A stretch of DNA of 64,000 nt from positions 30,400,946-30,464,945 of the forward strand of contig CM043969.1 of the NCBI GenBank assembly GCA_014529385.2. Reading direction: 5' to 3'. Under the pieces are notes generated by a model. That model worked only from the letters and a program-made list of their open reading frames with translations, was not told the DNA's origin and did no database searches. A program made the translations under genes and the position numbers. Below are positions 12,632-23,480 of this stretch, piece after piece; position 1 is the first letter of the stretch, and each line of letters opens with the position of its first letter. The DNA is from Adiantum capillus-veneris. Taxonomy: Eukaryota > Streptophyta > Polypodiopsida > Polypodiales > Pteridaceae.

Positions 12632-13640
12632 CTAACTTTTGCATACCTCCTTTTCCAAGTTAGTTCCTAACGACATACCTATCTCTCGTAGATGGATCTT
12701 GCCATCCTTAAAAAACACAAGATCTCTTTTTAAGGCATCACTAAAGCTATCACAATCCCTTCTGCCATGGTCTGTGCCATCACACCATATGCATCTGTGC
12801 ACAGTTCCTTCTTTGCTTTGGGATTTTTGTCCCGTAGGTTGTCCTTTCTCTTCAACCCTTGTTAGCTTTAACTTCATTTCTTGCATGCCCTTAACAAGTT
12901 CATCAAGCATTGAATTATCACCTTTTGGACTCACAACAATAGGCTTTGGTGGAATCTCTAACGTGCTAGGAGGAGAGGTAGTACCATTCACCACCATCTT
13001 GTCCCTACGACGCCTCTTAGCAAGCAATGAGACTACGTCTTCAACCTCTTTCCACTCAGCCTTAAGACCCTGTTCTGTATTCTTGTCTTTAAGGAGTAGC
13101 TCTAGATTTTCTTGGAGCTCAAAACTTGCATCTTGAAGGAACAATTCCATCTTTTCATTATCCAAAGTGGCTCGCTCTATTCTTGACAGCTGAGCATAGC
13201 GCCGCTCAAACTCTCTCAACAGTTCGGTGATGGAAATTCCTTCTTTTGGCTTCGCAACCCATTCCAAGAAGGTCCTTTTCGTAACCCTTTCAAAGTCCTC
13301 CATGAAGTATTCCTCCTTTAGGGCTAATTTGAGTTGCTCCCAACCTTCTCCATATCTTCCATGATTCCCCTTATATGGTCTCTAATTTCGGGGACCACAA
13401 CAAGCTCAAAACTACGAATCGTGTCCACCTCTGGAACCCGTTGTAGCTCCATCTCCTTTACATAACCACAAAGAAACTTTGTGACATCTTTCCCTTCAAA
13501 TTGGTCCATTTTGTTCACAATAGTTTGAAGGGCTTTGGTTGTTTGCTGACACCTCTCTTCTTTGTGCAGCTTGTTGTTGTTGCATAAACATGGCAAATGT
13601 TTGAAACATTTGCATTGTGCCTTGATCAAAACGCATGCCT
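12632..13640 (-). pseudogene. Element A gag
   Basis: Capsid/nucleocapsid precursor. Minus-strand frame 13629-13324 holds the N-terminal capsid part (FEGKDVTKFL, VVVPEIRDHI). 13303-12632 continues with EYFMEDFERVTKRTFLEWV, a charged coiled region, and a CCHC zinc knuckle C-x2-C-x4-H-x4-C near residue 170 (CIWCDGTDHGRRDC), then LKRDLVFFKDGKIHL. One stop/frameshift near 13320 separates the parts. The N-terminal pattern is shared with the gag-like ORF of element C. A basic, Lys-rich stretch at 12387-12133 follows. Confidence 0.85.
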
Positions 13641-13720
13641 TGTTGCTCTTGCTGATCCATAGCTTTAATTATTTGTAATTAAACCTTTCAAAACAAGTTT
13701 TTGCACCCCCACCCTAGCTA

Positions 13721-13739
13721 CTTCGCGTCGGGTTCACCA
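13721..13739 (-). promoter_or_regulatory. Element A primer-binding site
   Basis: Four bases inside the 5' LTR the minus strand reads TGGTGAACCCGACGCGAAG. It begins with TGG, as expected for pairing with a tRNA 3' CCA end. I could not name the tRNA. Element C has the same site with two changes (43332-43350). Confidence 0.7.
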
Positions 13740-13743
13740 GAAA

Positions 13744-14931
13744 TGTCAGAATGTGTGCGGTCTAGATGGGAAGGTGCAAAACCTCTGGCTGTGAGAGTTT
13801 GTGATGAGAGTCAAAAACACTTGTGAAAAGAGTTTGTGGAGAGTCACCAACCCTCTTTATAAGGGTGACTGAAAATCTAGTTCGTGATAGCAAAGTCACA
13901 AACCCTCTTTCCTATCGTGCTTGGAAGTTGCTTGTTTTTGTAGTCGAGATTATGATGAGAGGATCACCAAATCACATTCAATTTCACTTAAAAAAGAGGA
14001 TTGAAAAACACTAAAGTTTAAGACATGAAAAATCAATGCTCATACAAGCACAACTTTCAATCAGAACCCAAACCTCTTTCATGGTATCATGTAGCCTCGC
14101 TCCCAATTACATAGTCGTAACATCAAACAGTTGAAAGGAATGCTTGAGCTTCCACCTTCTTAGCGACCATTTTCTAATTTTGCAAAGATTTAAGGGCTTC
14201 TATATTGAAGCCCACACACCATTTTGATAAGGGGAAACCCTAATTCACTCACTCATAGGCTCAGATACAAGATTAGGCGGGCTGCAGTACACATAGACTG
14301 GGCAACCATGGAAGCTATTGCATAGTAGAGCAAAATTGCTAGGTTTTTCTGTAAAAAGAAGCCTTCTCTCTCTCTTCCCCACGGAAATATGAGCTGATGT
14401 GTCAATTTTTGGGCCATTTTGCCACTTTGGATCAAATCTAGGTCATTTTCAGCTCATTTTTTACCCAAAAAATACCATTTTTGATGCAAAAAATCCCAAA
14501 TGAAGTCAAAAAAATCCCTAAATTTGTGGGATCATTTGCATAAGAATCAAAATCAGAGGTAAGCATCATTTTTCATCAACATACCATTTTGGGTCACTTT
14601 CCATGCAATTTTGCAGCAGGCGCCTGTTAGCTGCTATTTTTTTGCAGTTTTTGTCCGCATCACGCTTTATAGGCGAGATGAGTGTGCCACCATGAAATAC
14701 TAGGACTATGTACATTGTCAAAACAAATTAAGCATCTTATCAAGTGGAAATGCACGCAAATGTGCCACATCCAGGGCCATGACTCCCCGGATATAGATAT
14801 GTACATGATAGCGATCATAGTAGACGCTTCAACATATATCACAATATGTACATGATTACCTTTATTTCCATACATTGAGAAGTGTCAAGAGTGAGGATAA
14901 ATTTTTTATTTGTACTTTCCACGGTACGACA
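13744..14931 (-). repeat. Element A 5' LTR
   Basis: Starts TGTCAGAATG and ends GGTACGACA, followed by the target duplication CCGG. It drives transcription leftward in an active element. It differs from the 3' LTR at scattered sites, including small indels, so the insertion is not very recent. Confidence 0.9.
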
Positions 14932-14935
14932 CCGG

Positions 14936-16019
14936 TAAAGATTCTATGCGTGCAGAATGTAATAACTTATCTTCAAGCTCTTGCCTTCACATACATTCAT
15001 ACGTGAGAGATTGTTGCAGGATTGGCAAGCTACTCAACAACTCTGGGTGCCTGTGGAAGGTGTGCCATGATTGCGTGCTCTTTTTTTTCTTCTGTTTTTT
15101 TTGTTTAAATTTTCTTTAATAAAGGTTGTGAGTGTATATGTATATGATGATATGCAGAATAACAATTAAGGATTAAAAATAGAGGAATAAGCAAAAATAA
15201 ATAGGTACTTAGCTTGTAGATTTTATGATGTTGTCTAGTCCAAGTTGTGGAGTATGATGGCAAGTTCAAAAGCGGTAATCAGTTGATAATTCAGATGCAA
15301 GTTGGTTGGATTTTTTTAAGTGTCCGATCTCCCTTATCTCCGGTTGATTTTTCTGTTGGACAATGTCAAAAATTTGTGTGGCTTGAGGATTCTCGGATAA
15401 AGCAATGTTAAGAGAGATTCAATCGTAGTGATATGTATATATGTGTATATATATATATATATATCGCCAAGTAATAGCCTTGCCCGTGAATCTATATGGA
15501 GGTCGTGAGTAATAGGCGGCCAAATTTTTCTTGAAACAACAATTTTTTTTTAATGCTGGGCGACTAAAGGAGTCCCAGAATTGCTGCTGCCTTGCTTGTG
15601 TCGTTGGCCGTCCCAAATTTTGAGTAGAGTGAATACCCTCTTAAGAGGGTATGTTTTCTTGTGACTCCATGGGCGGCGGACCATATTTTTAGTGTATTAA
15701 GTCACCTTTTGTAGTTGAAAAGGTATGAAAAGCTAAGGTCATTAGCGTGCTGCACTCGATCGACTGCGCGAGAGGGAGAAGGACGATGAGGGCAACCGCC
15801 GGTGCCTTTCATCAATTTATGCTTGTCAGTTTTGTATCTTTATTCAGCAAACAATATTATGGATGATGGAGTTAATGGTTATATTGTCTTGTGGGTGACT
15901 GTTTTGGGTCTATATCTACCCTTGCACTTTTTTTTAAAGGTGAATCAATTAATGAAACATTCAATATGGTTGATGGGTGGCAGGGCATTGAATGCCCTAC
16001 TACCAATTTTTTTTTCTCT
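14936..16019. other. No gene; probably interior of a truncated transposon
   Basis: Only short frames without recognisable domains are found. A short (TA)n run lies at about 15446-15463. The segment ends in the CACTA-type subterminal repeats described next, so part of it may be the interior of that element, but I cannot find the element's left end. Confidence 0.5.
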
Positions 16020-16256
16020 CGGGCGTCGCTATATAAGGCTCTGCAGTGTCGCTATAAACGTCGCTATAGACGACATGTAAATGTCGCTATGATCGTCGCT
16101 ATATAGCGACGATTATAGCGACGCATATAGCGATGCTTATAGCGACCTTCCCGTATTGACGCTATTAGCGACGGTTTTAGCGACACCGGGGGTTATAAAA
16201 ACCCAATGTATTTCCGTCGCTAACAGCATCACAAGAGCACACAACCTCTTGTAGTG
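16020..16256. mobile_element. One end of a CACTA (En/Spm)-type DNA transposon
   Basis: On the minus strand the sequence begins CACTACAAGAGG at 16256, the classic CACTA-superfamily terminus, followed by about a dozen copies of TAGCGAC/GTCGCTA subterminal repeats. Left of 16090 the repeats read GTCGCTATA, and right of 16110 they read TATAGCGAC. The switch lies in a perfect 22-base palindrome at 16092-16113. The 3 bases outside the end are TAG, and the homologous gag relic at 5.6 kb carries a single uninterrupted TAG at this point. That fits the 3-bp target duplication of this superfamily. The other terminus was not found. Confidence 0.7.
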
Positions 16257-17192
16257 TAGCATAATTGTCAAATCTACGTCTTTTGAAAAAGGTACGGCTT
16301 TTATGTTATTCTTATCAAAGCTAGGAGAGAAAGAGGCTCTCCTGTTACGATTAGTGTTAGGAGTTTGTTCGGTGTGACAGGGTTATCTGCTCTTCTTCTT
16401 CTTCGCATTTATGGACAAATTAATAGCCTTTGACAGTAAATCTGGTTCAAACATATCTACCTCATCACCAATTTGAAGTGCTAAGCCAGATATATACTTA
16501 CACCTTATTTTCTTGTGACGACTGACATATTCAATAGCTTGCAATTGAATTAAAATGATCAGTGTAGCCCCCTCTTTGGGACCAGGGACAATAAGATTTC
16601 TTGTTTGTAGTTGTGTTTGGACCATAGCCTACAAAGCATGATTTTTTTCCCTAGCTTTTTATAACATGTAAGCAATCAATTTAAATGTCCAAATTCCATC
16701 AACAATTGTAGTATCATTGTGCAAATTCAAACTAGTGAAGTTCATCACTCTCTCCTCTTCTTGATTTTATTGAGACATAGTGATAATGCCTTGTGAATCA
16801 GAAGCTCCTTGCGAGAAATAACTATCTTTGCGTGAACAATGTGAACAATCACAACTATTCCCCCTTGTGAATCGAGAGAATGCTCTTCGGATCTTACACA
16901 CCCTTGGTTTTAACTCCTTCAATCTATCAATCTAGAGAGCAGGGTCATAACATTGCCTGTCGTGAAGCTAACAAAATCCTTCTAAGCTTTTTGTATGCTC
17001 AATAGTGATAAAACCAAAGGTAACCCCCCTAAGGGTCCACTACTATTAATTGTTTAAGATGTATAATACACAAGTTAATAGATCCCAATACTCACTCACA
17101 ATGGTTAATTAAAAGGTTCAACCCTTCACAGTCAATCCTAGAATTTCCCTTTTTTGAAAAGAAAGAGATAACCTAGATATGCTCTCATACCA
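16257..17192 (-). pseudogene. Ty3/gypsy gag relic (copy 2) with 5' leader and primer site
   Basis: 16262-16560 is a diverged copy of the gag at 5586-5913 (CKYISGLALQ, FEPDLLSKAIN on the minus strand). It then jumps, by a deletion of most of the capsid region, to an N-terminal or leader segment (16560-16800). At 17181-17192 the minus strand reads TGGTATGAGAGC, one base away from the common initiator-tRNA-Met primer site TGGTATCAGAGC. It sits next to an LTR edge (plus strand TGTCAGATAATTG from 17194). This is therefore the 5' part of a minus-strand element. The right end of its LTR was not located. Confidence 0.65.
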
Positions 17193-17341
17193 ATGTCAGA
17201 TAATTGAAATTGAAGTGCAACGGAAATTACACATTACTTAGAATAATCAATCAAGTGTGTAACATTGAGTACATTCAAGCATGACAATTGCAAATCAAGC
17301 GTTAACTTAGACTCAATCAAAAATCACATACACGTGTCAAA

Positions 17342-17406
<65 letters not shown>
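17342..17406. repeat. Compound (GT)n(GA)n microsatellite
   Basis: About 19 GT units run directly into about 14 GA units. The same compound type recurs at 23035 and 23485. Confidence 0.95.
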
Positions 17407-17408
<2 letters not shown>

Positions 17409-19130
17409 AATTGAGGGTTGAATGTTTTTGGAGATGACCCCCCCTTGCAAAGGACTTATTATTAATATAATTCTTCTTCTTTAGAAGAGCTTTTGATCAA
17501 TATAATTGGCTAATCTCACTTTCAACCACACAAATTGAAGAAATAAAATCTGTGAAATTGGTAGAGATTGCGATTAGAATTTTTACTTTGAAAAACCTCA
17601 TTGAACTCAATCTCAAGGCCCTAAATACCTCATGGGTGTTAGGATCTATGGGGATTAAGCAGGAATCAGGTTGGAAAGAAGATATGTAAGCATTAAGAAG
17701 CAGCAACTTATTTAGTTAAATATACATAAAATTGAGCAGCCATAGCTATGAAGACTTGTATGGGGGGGAGAGAGAATATGATGAGCCCTAAGAAGAGCAT
17801 GGAGAGATTTCCTTTGATTGAGGATTTCTTGGAGCTTCAAGAGCCACGAAGATAGAAATACCCATGATCTCTTGAACATAGTCCTGCAAAAAAAAAAAAA
17901 CTCTTATTGTAGACCTCAAATGGAAAAACTTTGAACAAGAAAGTTGTGCGTCTTGCTGTTGTTTAAAATCTTCACGTGCCGTTTTTTAAAAAATAGCTTC
18001 TTTTTTGAATTATTTCAAAAACACTCACACTAGGTGTTTTAGAAGCAGTTTTCTATTTTTATAACTACTCCTCTTACGTACTCTCATGCATGGAAGACTT
18101 GTGGAATGCATCCCTCATAATATCCACATAGCTTTAGGTTGGCATGTGTGGATAATAGCACCTTGGCTCCCATTCCCACCTTTTGATTATCCATGCAGCC
18201 CACTTTGGAAGGCTTTTCGGATCTATTTTGGACTCTTTTGCACTCAAAATATATTGTTTTCATCCCATAAAATCCCGATTGAGCCCTATCGAATTCCATT
18301 AACACTTTTGAAAAATGCATTCAAATTTTGTAACTCTCCAGTTCACGAACACATTCCTCTACCCACCATTCTATATATTTTGCCCTTCAATTGTTTCATT
18401 TTCTCTCACTAGAATGGCCAATTCTAGAGAGAGAACAATCATTTAAGTATACCAAAAAGGAAATCTGAGAGAGGAAATTCATTTAAGTAGACCAAGAATG
18501 GAATTTGGTGATAGAAATTAATTCTAAGATTGTAATTTGTAGAACCATAAGCGTGGAGGAAGCAAAGGAGAGACTAGCAAGAAGGAAGGATGTGTATCTG
18601 ATGCTTGAAAATCTGTGGGGCTACACAATTTGAAAGAGAACCTGGTTGATTTTACAATAGGGGAGGTGATGGAAATTTTTATCAAATTCATCCCTCAAGC
18701 TACTCGCAAAACGAATTTCCATGATGAGGACTCGAGGGTTATAATTCCAATGGGCTTGCAAATGATGATGATGATGAAGAATGCCAACATGGGATCAAGT
18801 CCTGTTGAATCTGTGATTGTAGTGGCATGTGAGATGGGTATCAAGATGGCCAAAATAATGTGGAGCACATCTTGCAAGCATATATTACCAGCCACCACTC
18901 GGTGGAGCACATACTGCAAGCATATAATACCATCCACCACTTGTCCATAACTCAAGTGATGAAAACTCTCCTCTCCTCCGATGCTTTAGAGCACCTGTCC
19001 ATAGTGGATTGCTCACGCTCCTTCAAGCCCATCTATCCTTACCCCAAGTATGCTAGAGTAGGGGACTTTCTCCATAGGGCACTCTCATCATCTGAGAGAA
19101 AACTCTTGGTATTGCATATTGAAGATCCTA
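17407..19130. other. No gene recognised; likely LTR and repeat debris
   Basis: Part of this is presumably the LTR that starts at 17194. The open frames at 18086-18412 and 18615-18950 have no domains I recognise. The second contains a Met run from an ATG microsatellite (about 18762-18778) and a two-copy 42-bp repeat around GGAGCACAT (18860 and 18902). Confidence 0.5.
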
Positions 19131-19610
19131 GCATATTGACATATACTCTGAAATGAAGAAGAGGGGATCAATCCCAATCACCATCACATATAAAAACCAA
19201 CATGTGCGAAGTTGAGGCCGAAGAAAGACATTGTCATACTCTCTTACATTGAAAAGATGAGATGTGTGATCACATACAATAGCCTGGTAGATGGCCTATC
19301 CAAGGCAAGTGAGCTCAACAAGGTTCTTGAGAGATACTCTCCCATGGACAAGATGGGATGTTGTATCCCAAAACTTGTCATGTACAATAGCCTAATGAAA
19401 GATTTGTCGAGGCCATGAAACGAGCACGACCGCTCTTGAGATATACTCCCAAATGGAGAAGAAGGGGATGCATCCCAAATAGGGTCACACATAGTAGCCT
19501 GAGAGACGGGCTATTGAAGGCCAATGAATATAGTAAGGCTCTTGAGAGATACTCTCACATGGAGAAGAGGGGTTGCGTCCAAAACGTGGTCACATAGGAG
19601 CTCGATAGAT
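19130..19610 (+). pseudogene. Pentatricopeptide-repeat (PPR) gene relic
   Basis: Three to four degenerate 35-residue PPR motifs lie on the plus strand. Examples are ITYNSLVDGLSKASEL then LERYSPMDKMGC (19260-19380), VMYNSLMKDL (19375-19410), and LRDGLLKANEYSKALERYSHMEKRGC (19500-19590). The consensus VTYNTLIDGL..AG....A...F..M...GC.P is clear. Stops and a frameshift at about 19415 break the frame, and no start, targeting peptide or full repeat array is present. PPR proteins bind organellar RNA; this copy cannot. The upstream frame 18959-19156 may be part of the same relic but carries no recognisable motif. Confidence 0.7.
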
Positions 19611-19889
19611 GTTTCCCAAATAGTGAAAAAAACTCTTGGTAGAGATAGAATGAGTCTACAATTCTATGTAATACATTTTGACATTGCCAATACAAGGCTA
19701 CAAGCTCTCTTCTCTTACCCATGGACATCAAGCGTGGAAGAGTAGGCAACACATCATGCCAGCAAGAAAGTTACCCTTTGATTTTCTTGTTTCAACTTTT
19801 GTTGATCTGCTTCTCATTTTTTTCTTAGGCATGCACTAGCTGTTGTCACTCTCCTTGACCTACCTACTAGCTTTCAGATCTCAATGTAA

Positions 19890-20690
19890 GATGCATCAAA
19901 ATATTTGCAGTTTCTTCTCGACGAGCTTCACGACATTCTTTCGTGGCATCCTCAACAAAATCTTCCGACGCTGCAAAATTTTCAACAATTTTTGAATTAC
20001 ATGTTACCCCGTCTGATGCCCCAGGTGGTATCTCCTCCTCCGACACTAGAAAGTACGAGAGCTTCCAACCGGCAACCTTCCCAGCCATTTGTTCCCATCG
20101 GGGGAGTCTTCAAACATATGGTGCAGCCATCTGACCCTAATCTAGTGGACCCTCCGTTGCCCCCACCTTCCCCACCACCACTGCCACCAGGCTACACTGG
20201 TTGGAGCCCATATGGATATCCTTATTATCCGTACCCGGGATACACACCTAACCAACCCAGAGATTTCAAGGATGGTGGCACGCTAGTCAAATTTTTCACT
20301 TTTTTTGGGTGAGAGATCGGAAGAAAGCATTGCAGTTCCTATAGCAATTCGAGAACATTTATGCTTTGGGGAACTATACAGAAGAATCCAAGATTTCTCG
20401 AGGAGCAGGATTTCTTAAAGATAATGCTATGTAGTGGTGGAGTTCCATCGCAACACAACCGCATGCTCCAAGACCTGCACGCAATTACACGACTTCTCTC
20501 TTTGAAGTCTGGATTTTGGCAGAGTGGGTCAACTTGAAAATGCTTGTCACCAAAACCATGGATGACTTTACTTTGCCGATGTCGAGTGAAGGGGCACATG
20601 GAGAGTAGAACACGATGTGGTAATGTATGATATCACACGCCTGCACAAAATCAACGGGAATGAATTCTTCCTTGTGCAAATGTAATCTTT
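19890..20690 (+). pseudogene. LTR-retrotransposon gag relic, plus strand
   Basis: The plus-strand frame 19905-20312 is a Pro-rich N-terminal segment (SPPPL, PPGYTGW, Tyr/Pro-rich YGYPYYPYPGY). It is followed in broken frames by a capsid-like core: ALGNYTEESKISR, GFLKDNAM with WWSS, and LAEWVNLK to about 20600. The pattern resembles the Retrotrans_gag domain. No pol follows, so this is an isolated fragment. The Pro/Tyr-rich frame could be mistaken for a host cell-wall protein, but the continuation argues for gag. Confidence 0.55.
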
Positions 20691-21045
20691 TTTTAGTAAG
20701 AAAGTCCCTTCAACAGAGGAGGAGAAGTATAAGTCCCCCATCATACTGGCAGGGAAAGGGTACGTTCCTTATGGTATTATTATAAATGTGGAGAATGATG
20801 CCAACTCTACACCATACATATGGTTTTTTCTATTTTTGATGGGCAACACAAGCATCCCAATGCACTAAATGCGTCTCCCTTCATCTTTAAAAATTACGAT
20901 GTATAAAATTTGTCCTTTGCACATTGGTTAATAAGAATTTTTATTTATGCTGCAAGGTCAAAGAGCTTTTGGAAAAAGCTTCAAGGAGAGATGCTACAAA
21001 GCCTCAAGAATAATTTTGATGTTATGAGGTCAAAGGTACAAAATC
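20691..21045. other. No gene recognised
   Basis: AT-rich DNA between the gag relic and the transposon upstream of the EXORDIUM-like gene. I see no promoter elements, repeats or coding region that I can support. Confidence 0.5.
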
Positions 21046-21049
21046 ACTA

Positions 21050-21262
21050 CGCTTAGAAATACATTTTTACTAACAGAGGTAAAATAAGGGGAAACTTGAA
21101 ATTCTCTCGCTTTTCAGCTCAAAATTTGAAGATTTTGCCGGTAATTACACTAAAGCTTGTGTAAATTTGCCAGTTTTCTTAAAGGCAAGCTCAAAATCTA
21201 ACAGAGACTTTATAATTTTAGTCGATTAAAATATACTAGACCCCGATTTTTTTCTAACACTG
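21050..21262 (-). mobile_element. hAT-like MITE, family 1 (degenerate copy)
   Basis: Inverted relative to the copy at 25714-25929 and recognisably the same over its length, for example AAATTTGCCAG...GGCAAGCTCAAAAT. The right end reads TTCTAACACTG. The left end is eroded (CGCTTAGAAATAC where the other copy has CAGGGCTAGAAAAATAC). The flanks ATCACTA and CTCCACTA share only their last bases, so the target duplication is uncertain. It lies about 390 bp upstream of the EXORDIUM-like start codon. Confidence 0.65.
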
Positions 21263-21593
21263 CTCCACTATTTTAATTCACACCATTTCCACAGTGAAGC
21301 AATCAAGGCAAACTAGTTGGTACTAGGAAAATGTGAACTCTAACACAGGCATGGTTTGCACAAAAAATGACCGCCTCAATTGGGCCGGCCATGTTGACGG
21401 CCACGTATGTTGGGCAGTTCTATAACTATCTAGAGCTTGATTATTTGGTGTGAACTTGAGGGGGCTTGGCTTGGACGGGGTCCTCCTACAACTGGCAACG
21501 AGTGATAAACTCTACTAGTAGAATATTGATATGACCAAGTTTAAATCTCGAGAAGTCACGGTAACGGTTGCAGGATTTTTCAGACAAGCGCAC

Positions 21594-21603
21594 TACATAT
21601 ACA
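21594..21603 (+). promoter_or_regulatory. Weak TATA-like box of the EXORDIUM-like gene
   Basis: TACATATACA lies about 52-60 bases upstream of the ATG. It is the only TATA-like match at a sensible distance, but it is a poor one and AT-rich matches are common here. Confidence 0.3.
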
Positions 21604-21653
21604 AGTAGAGCATCTCTCAACAGCGTGTACTACAACAGCCCCCTGCAAGATTA

Positions 21654-22688
21654 ATGGCTACCTCCGCACATCTAGCCATGCCGCTTCTTCTGCTTGCCCT
21701 CTTCTTCTACTGCTGCAGCGCCACTGTGGCTTCTCTCGTCCCTGCTTCCCCCCTCCATCTTGCCTACCACCATGGCCCCCTTCTCGCTGGCCCCGACCCC
21801 ATCAAGCTCTCCCTCACCTTCTATGGCCACTTCGAACCCTCCCAGCGCGCCACTCTCAAAGCCTTCCTCTCCTCTTTCAGCCCTTCCTCTGTGCAAGCGA
21901 ATCGCAGATCTCTGCGTGGCTCTGTCCTCCCCGTCGTGGAGACCCCCTCGGTCTCATCCTGGTGGTCCCTTACTCATCATTTCTCAGACCTGCAAGGTCA
22001 CCATGTCTCGCAGTCTGTCATCGTGGACCATGAGATAGATGACGCCTACTCTCTTGGGAGAAGCCTTACAGCTTCAGACATAGCCAGTTTGGCCAAAAGG
22101 ACGGCAAATCATGCAAAGGGGGAGAATTCTGTGAGTGTAATTTTTACTTCTGCGGATGTGATGGTGGACGGATTCTGCATGCATGCTTGCGGTGGCCATT
22201 CCTACTCGAATTTGGAGGATGGGGGAAACCCTGATGCTGCCAACGGAGCTGAAATGCACTCTGGGTATGGAGCCAGGGATGGAATGGATCCCTATGTGTG
22301 GGTGGGGAACCCTGAGACGCAATGCCCAGGATTGTGTGCATGGCCATTTGCGAAACCGCAGTACGGGCCTGTCATGGAGCCCTTGAAAGCCCCGAATGGT
22401 GTCGGTGTCGATGGTATGGTCATAGCCCTAGCAAAGCTCCTGGTTGGCACCGCGACGAACCCCATGGGGAATGCATTTTACCAAGGGGAAGCTACCTCTT
22501 TGAAGCTGGAAGCAGGGGAGATTTGCACAGGGAAGTATGGGGCTGGTGCATACCCGGGATTTCCAGGTGAGCTTCTGCAGAATCCGAGGTCAGGGGCAAG
22601 CTACAACATGGAAGGGAGACATGGAGTGCAGTTTTTGGTGCCTTGGATATGGAATCTTGCATCAGGAACCTGCGCAGGACAAGCATAG
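21654..22688 (+). CDS. EXORDIUM-like / phosphate-induced protein 1 family, secreted
   Basis: 344-residue protein of the plant PHI-1/EXORDIUM family (PF04674 type). These are apoplastic proteins linked to brassinosteroid-dependent and sugar-dependent growth; the biochemical activity is unknown. The ATG is followed by a typical signal peptide (hydrophobic LLLLALFFYC, cleavage probably after the Ala-rich stretch near residues 23-27). Family landmarks follow in order: YHHGPLL, LTFYGHFEPSQR, SWW, DDAYSLGRSLT, VIFTSADVMVDGFCM, YVWVGNPETQCPGLCAWPF, GVGVDGMV, LLVGTATNP, GAYPGFPGELL, GASYN and a final Cys near the C-terminus. Length is slightly above Arabidopsis EXO (about 314). The frame has no introns, which is usual in this family, and it is more GC-rich than its surroundings. 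The neighbours are all transposon debris, so the context adds nothing to function. Confidence 0.93.
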   Translation: MATSAHLAMPLLLLALFFYCCSATVASLVPASPLHLAYHHGPLLAGPDPIKLSLTFYGHFEPSQRATLKAFLSSFSPSSVQANRRSLRGSVLPVVETPSVSSWWSLTHHFSDLQGHHVSQSVIVDHEIDDAYSLGRSLTASDIASLAKRTANHAKGENSVSVIFTSADVMVDGFCMHACGGHSYSNLEDGGNPDAANGAEMHSGYGARDGMDPYVWVGNPETQCPGLCAWPFAKPQYGPVMEPLKAPNGVGVDGMVIALAKLLVGTATNPMGNAFYQGEATSLKLEAGEICTGKYGAGAYPGFPGELLQNPRSGASYNMEGRHGVQFLVPWIWNLASGTCAGQA

Positions 22689-22813
22689 GCCGGCGAAGGG
22701 TGAGCACATGTCAAAACCCTCTTTACTCTTTTCTTGTACAAACAGCTCTACAGAGTACATGATGTACACTTTAGCTCTTTAGACAGAATTCTCTCTTTTT
22801 AGTGTTTTTGCAA

Positions 22814-23480
22814 GAGTTTAACGTGTGTAATCTATGGGATTAACTTGCTTAAGAGTTAAATCGACAGAGTTACAAATTCCTTTCTATAACTTTACCCCTG
22901 CCACGCAGCCCACGCGACACTTGCAGGAAAACGCTAGAGGCAGCTTCGCGACAAAAAAACTCACGTCAGCTCAACTATGGCCTACAGCGGCCCTCTTATA
23001 ATTGTGCTAACAAAACAATGCGCTTTAATAATTGTGTGTGTGTGTGTGTGTGCGCGCTAGAGAGAGAGAGAGAGAGAGAGAGGGGGGGTCCCGGGGGGGG
23101 GGGGGAGCCTCCACCGCTGACAGGGCTCGGGAAAAGATAGGTTTGCTTTATCCAAAACCTCTTCAAAATGAAAAATGGCCGGCTCAAGTTTGGGCAAGAA
23201 GGTTCCCAAGCAGGTTCAAATTATTGAATTTTTAGTTATAATATGAGATTTTTACGGTGATTATCCCTCTGAGTTTAATGTGTGTAATCTATGGGATTAA
23301 GTTGCTTAAGTAATAGAGGCAGTTTGGGCGAGATGGGGTTAACCCCCATTCGAGTAGCTCAGCGAACATCAGCAGGAAAACACCTTCGCCACAACAAAAG
23401 CTCACATCAGTGTAACTATGGCCTACAACGGGCGAAACCCCTCTTATAATTGCGCTAACAAAATAATGCGCTTTAATAAT

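Larger units (their letters stand above)
6275..14935 (-). mobile_element. Element A: full-length, inactive Ty3/gypsy LTR retrotransposon
   Basis: An 8.65-kb element on the minus strand between two similar LTRs of 1188 and 1194 bp, each starting TGTC and ending GACA. It is flanked by the 4-base direct repeat CCGG (6275-6278 and 14932-14935). The order in the reading direction is LTR, primer site, gag, protease, RT, RNase H, integrase, polypurine tract, LTR, which is the Ty3/gypsy order. Every protein domain is broken by stops or frameshifts, and the RT active site has lost an Asp. The RT motif LD-x-VPIKG, the protease motif DNGSEINLM and the integrase tail with DWVLVY...ENQHST belong to a gypsy group I associate with fungi and seed-free plants (family knowledge, not a search). 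No chromodomain is evident. Confidence 0.9.

Noticed and set aside
6275-14935. A single larger element joining the two gag relics at 5.6 and 16.3 kb around element A.
   Set aside because: The two gag relics overlap in the same part of gag, so they are separate copies and not two halves of one interrupted gene.
16020-16256. The palindromic TAGCGAC cluster as a regulatory operator or replication origin.
   Set aside because: The adjoining CACTACAAG end and TAG flank within a gag relic identify it as a transposon end.
19905-20312. A Pro/Tyr-rich host cell-wall or annexin-like protein.
   Set aside because: The sequence continues into a capsid-like gag core, and there is no signal peptide or proper gene structure.
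21672-22782. Other long frames overlapping the EXORDIUM-like gene on both strands.
   Set aside because: They are shadows of the real gene, caused by its GC-rich codon use; only the 21654 frame carries family motifs and a signal peptide.
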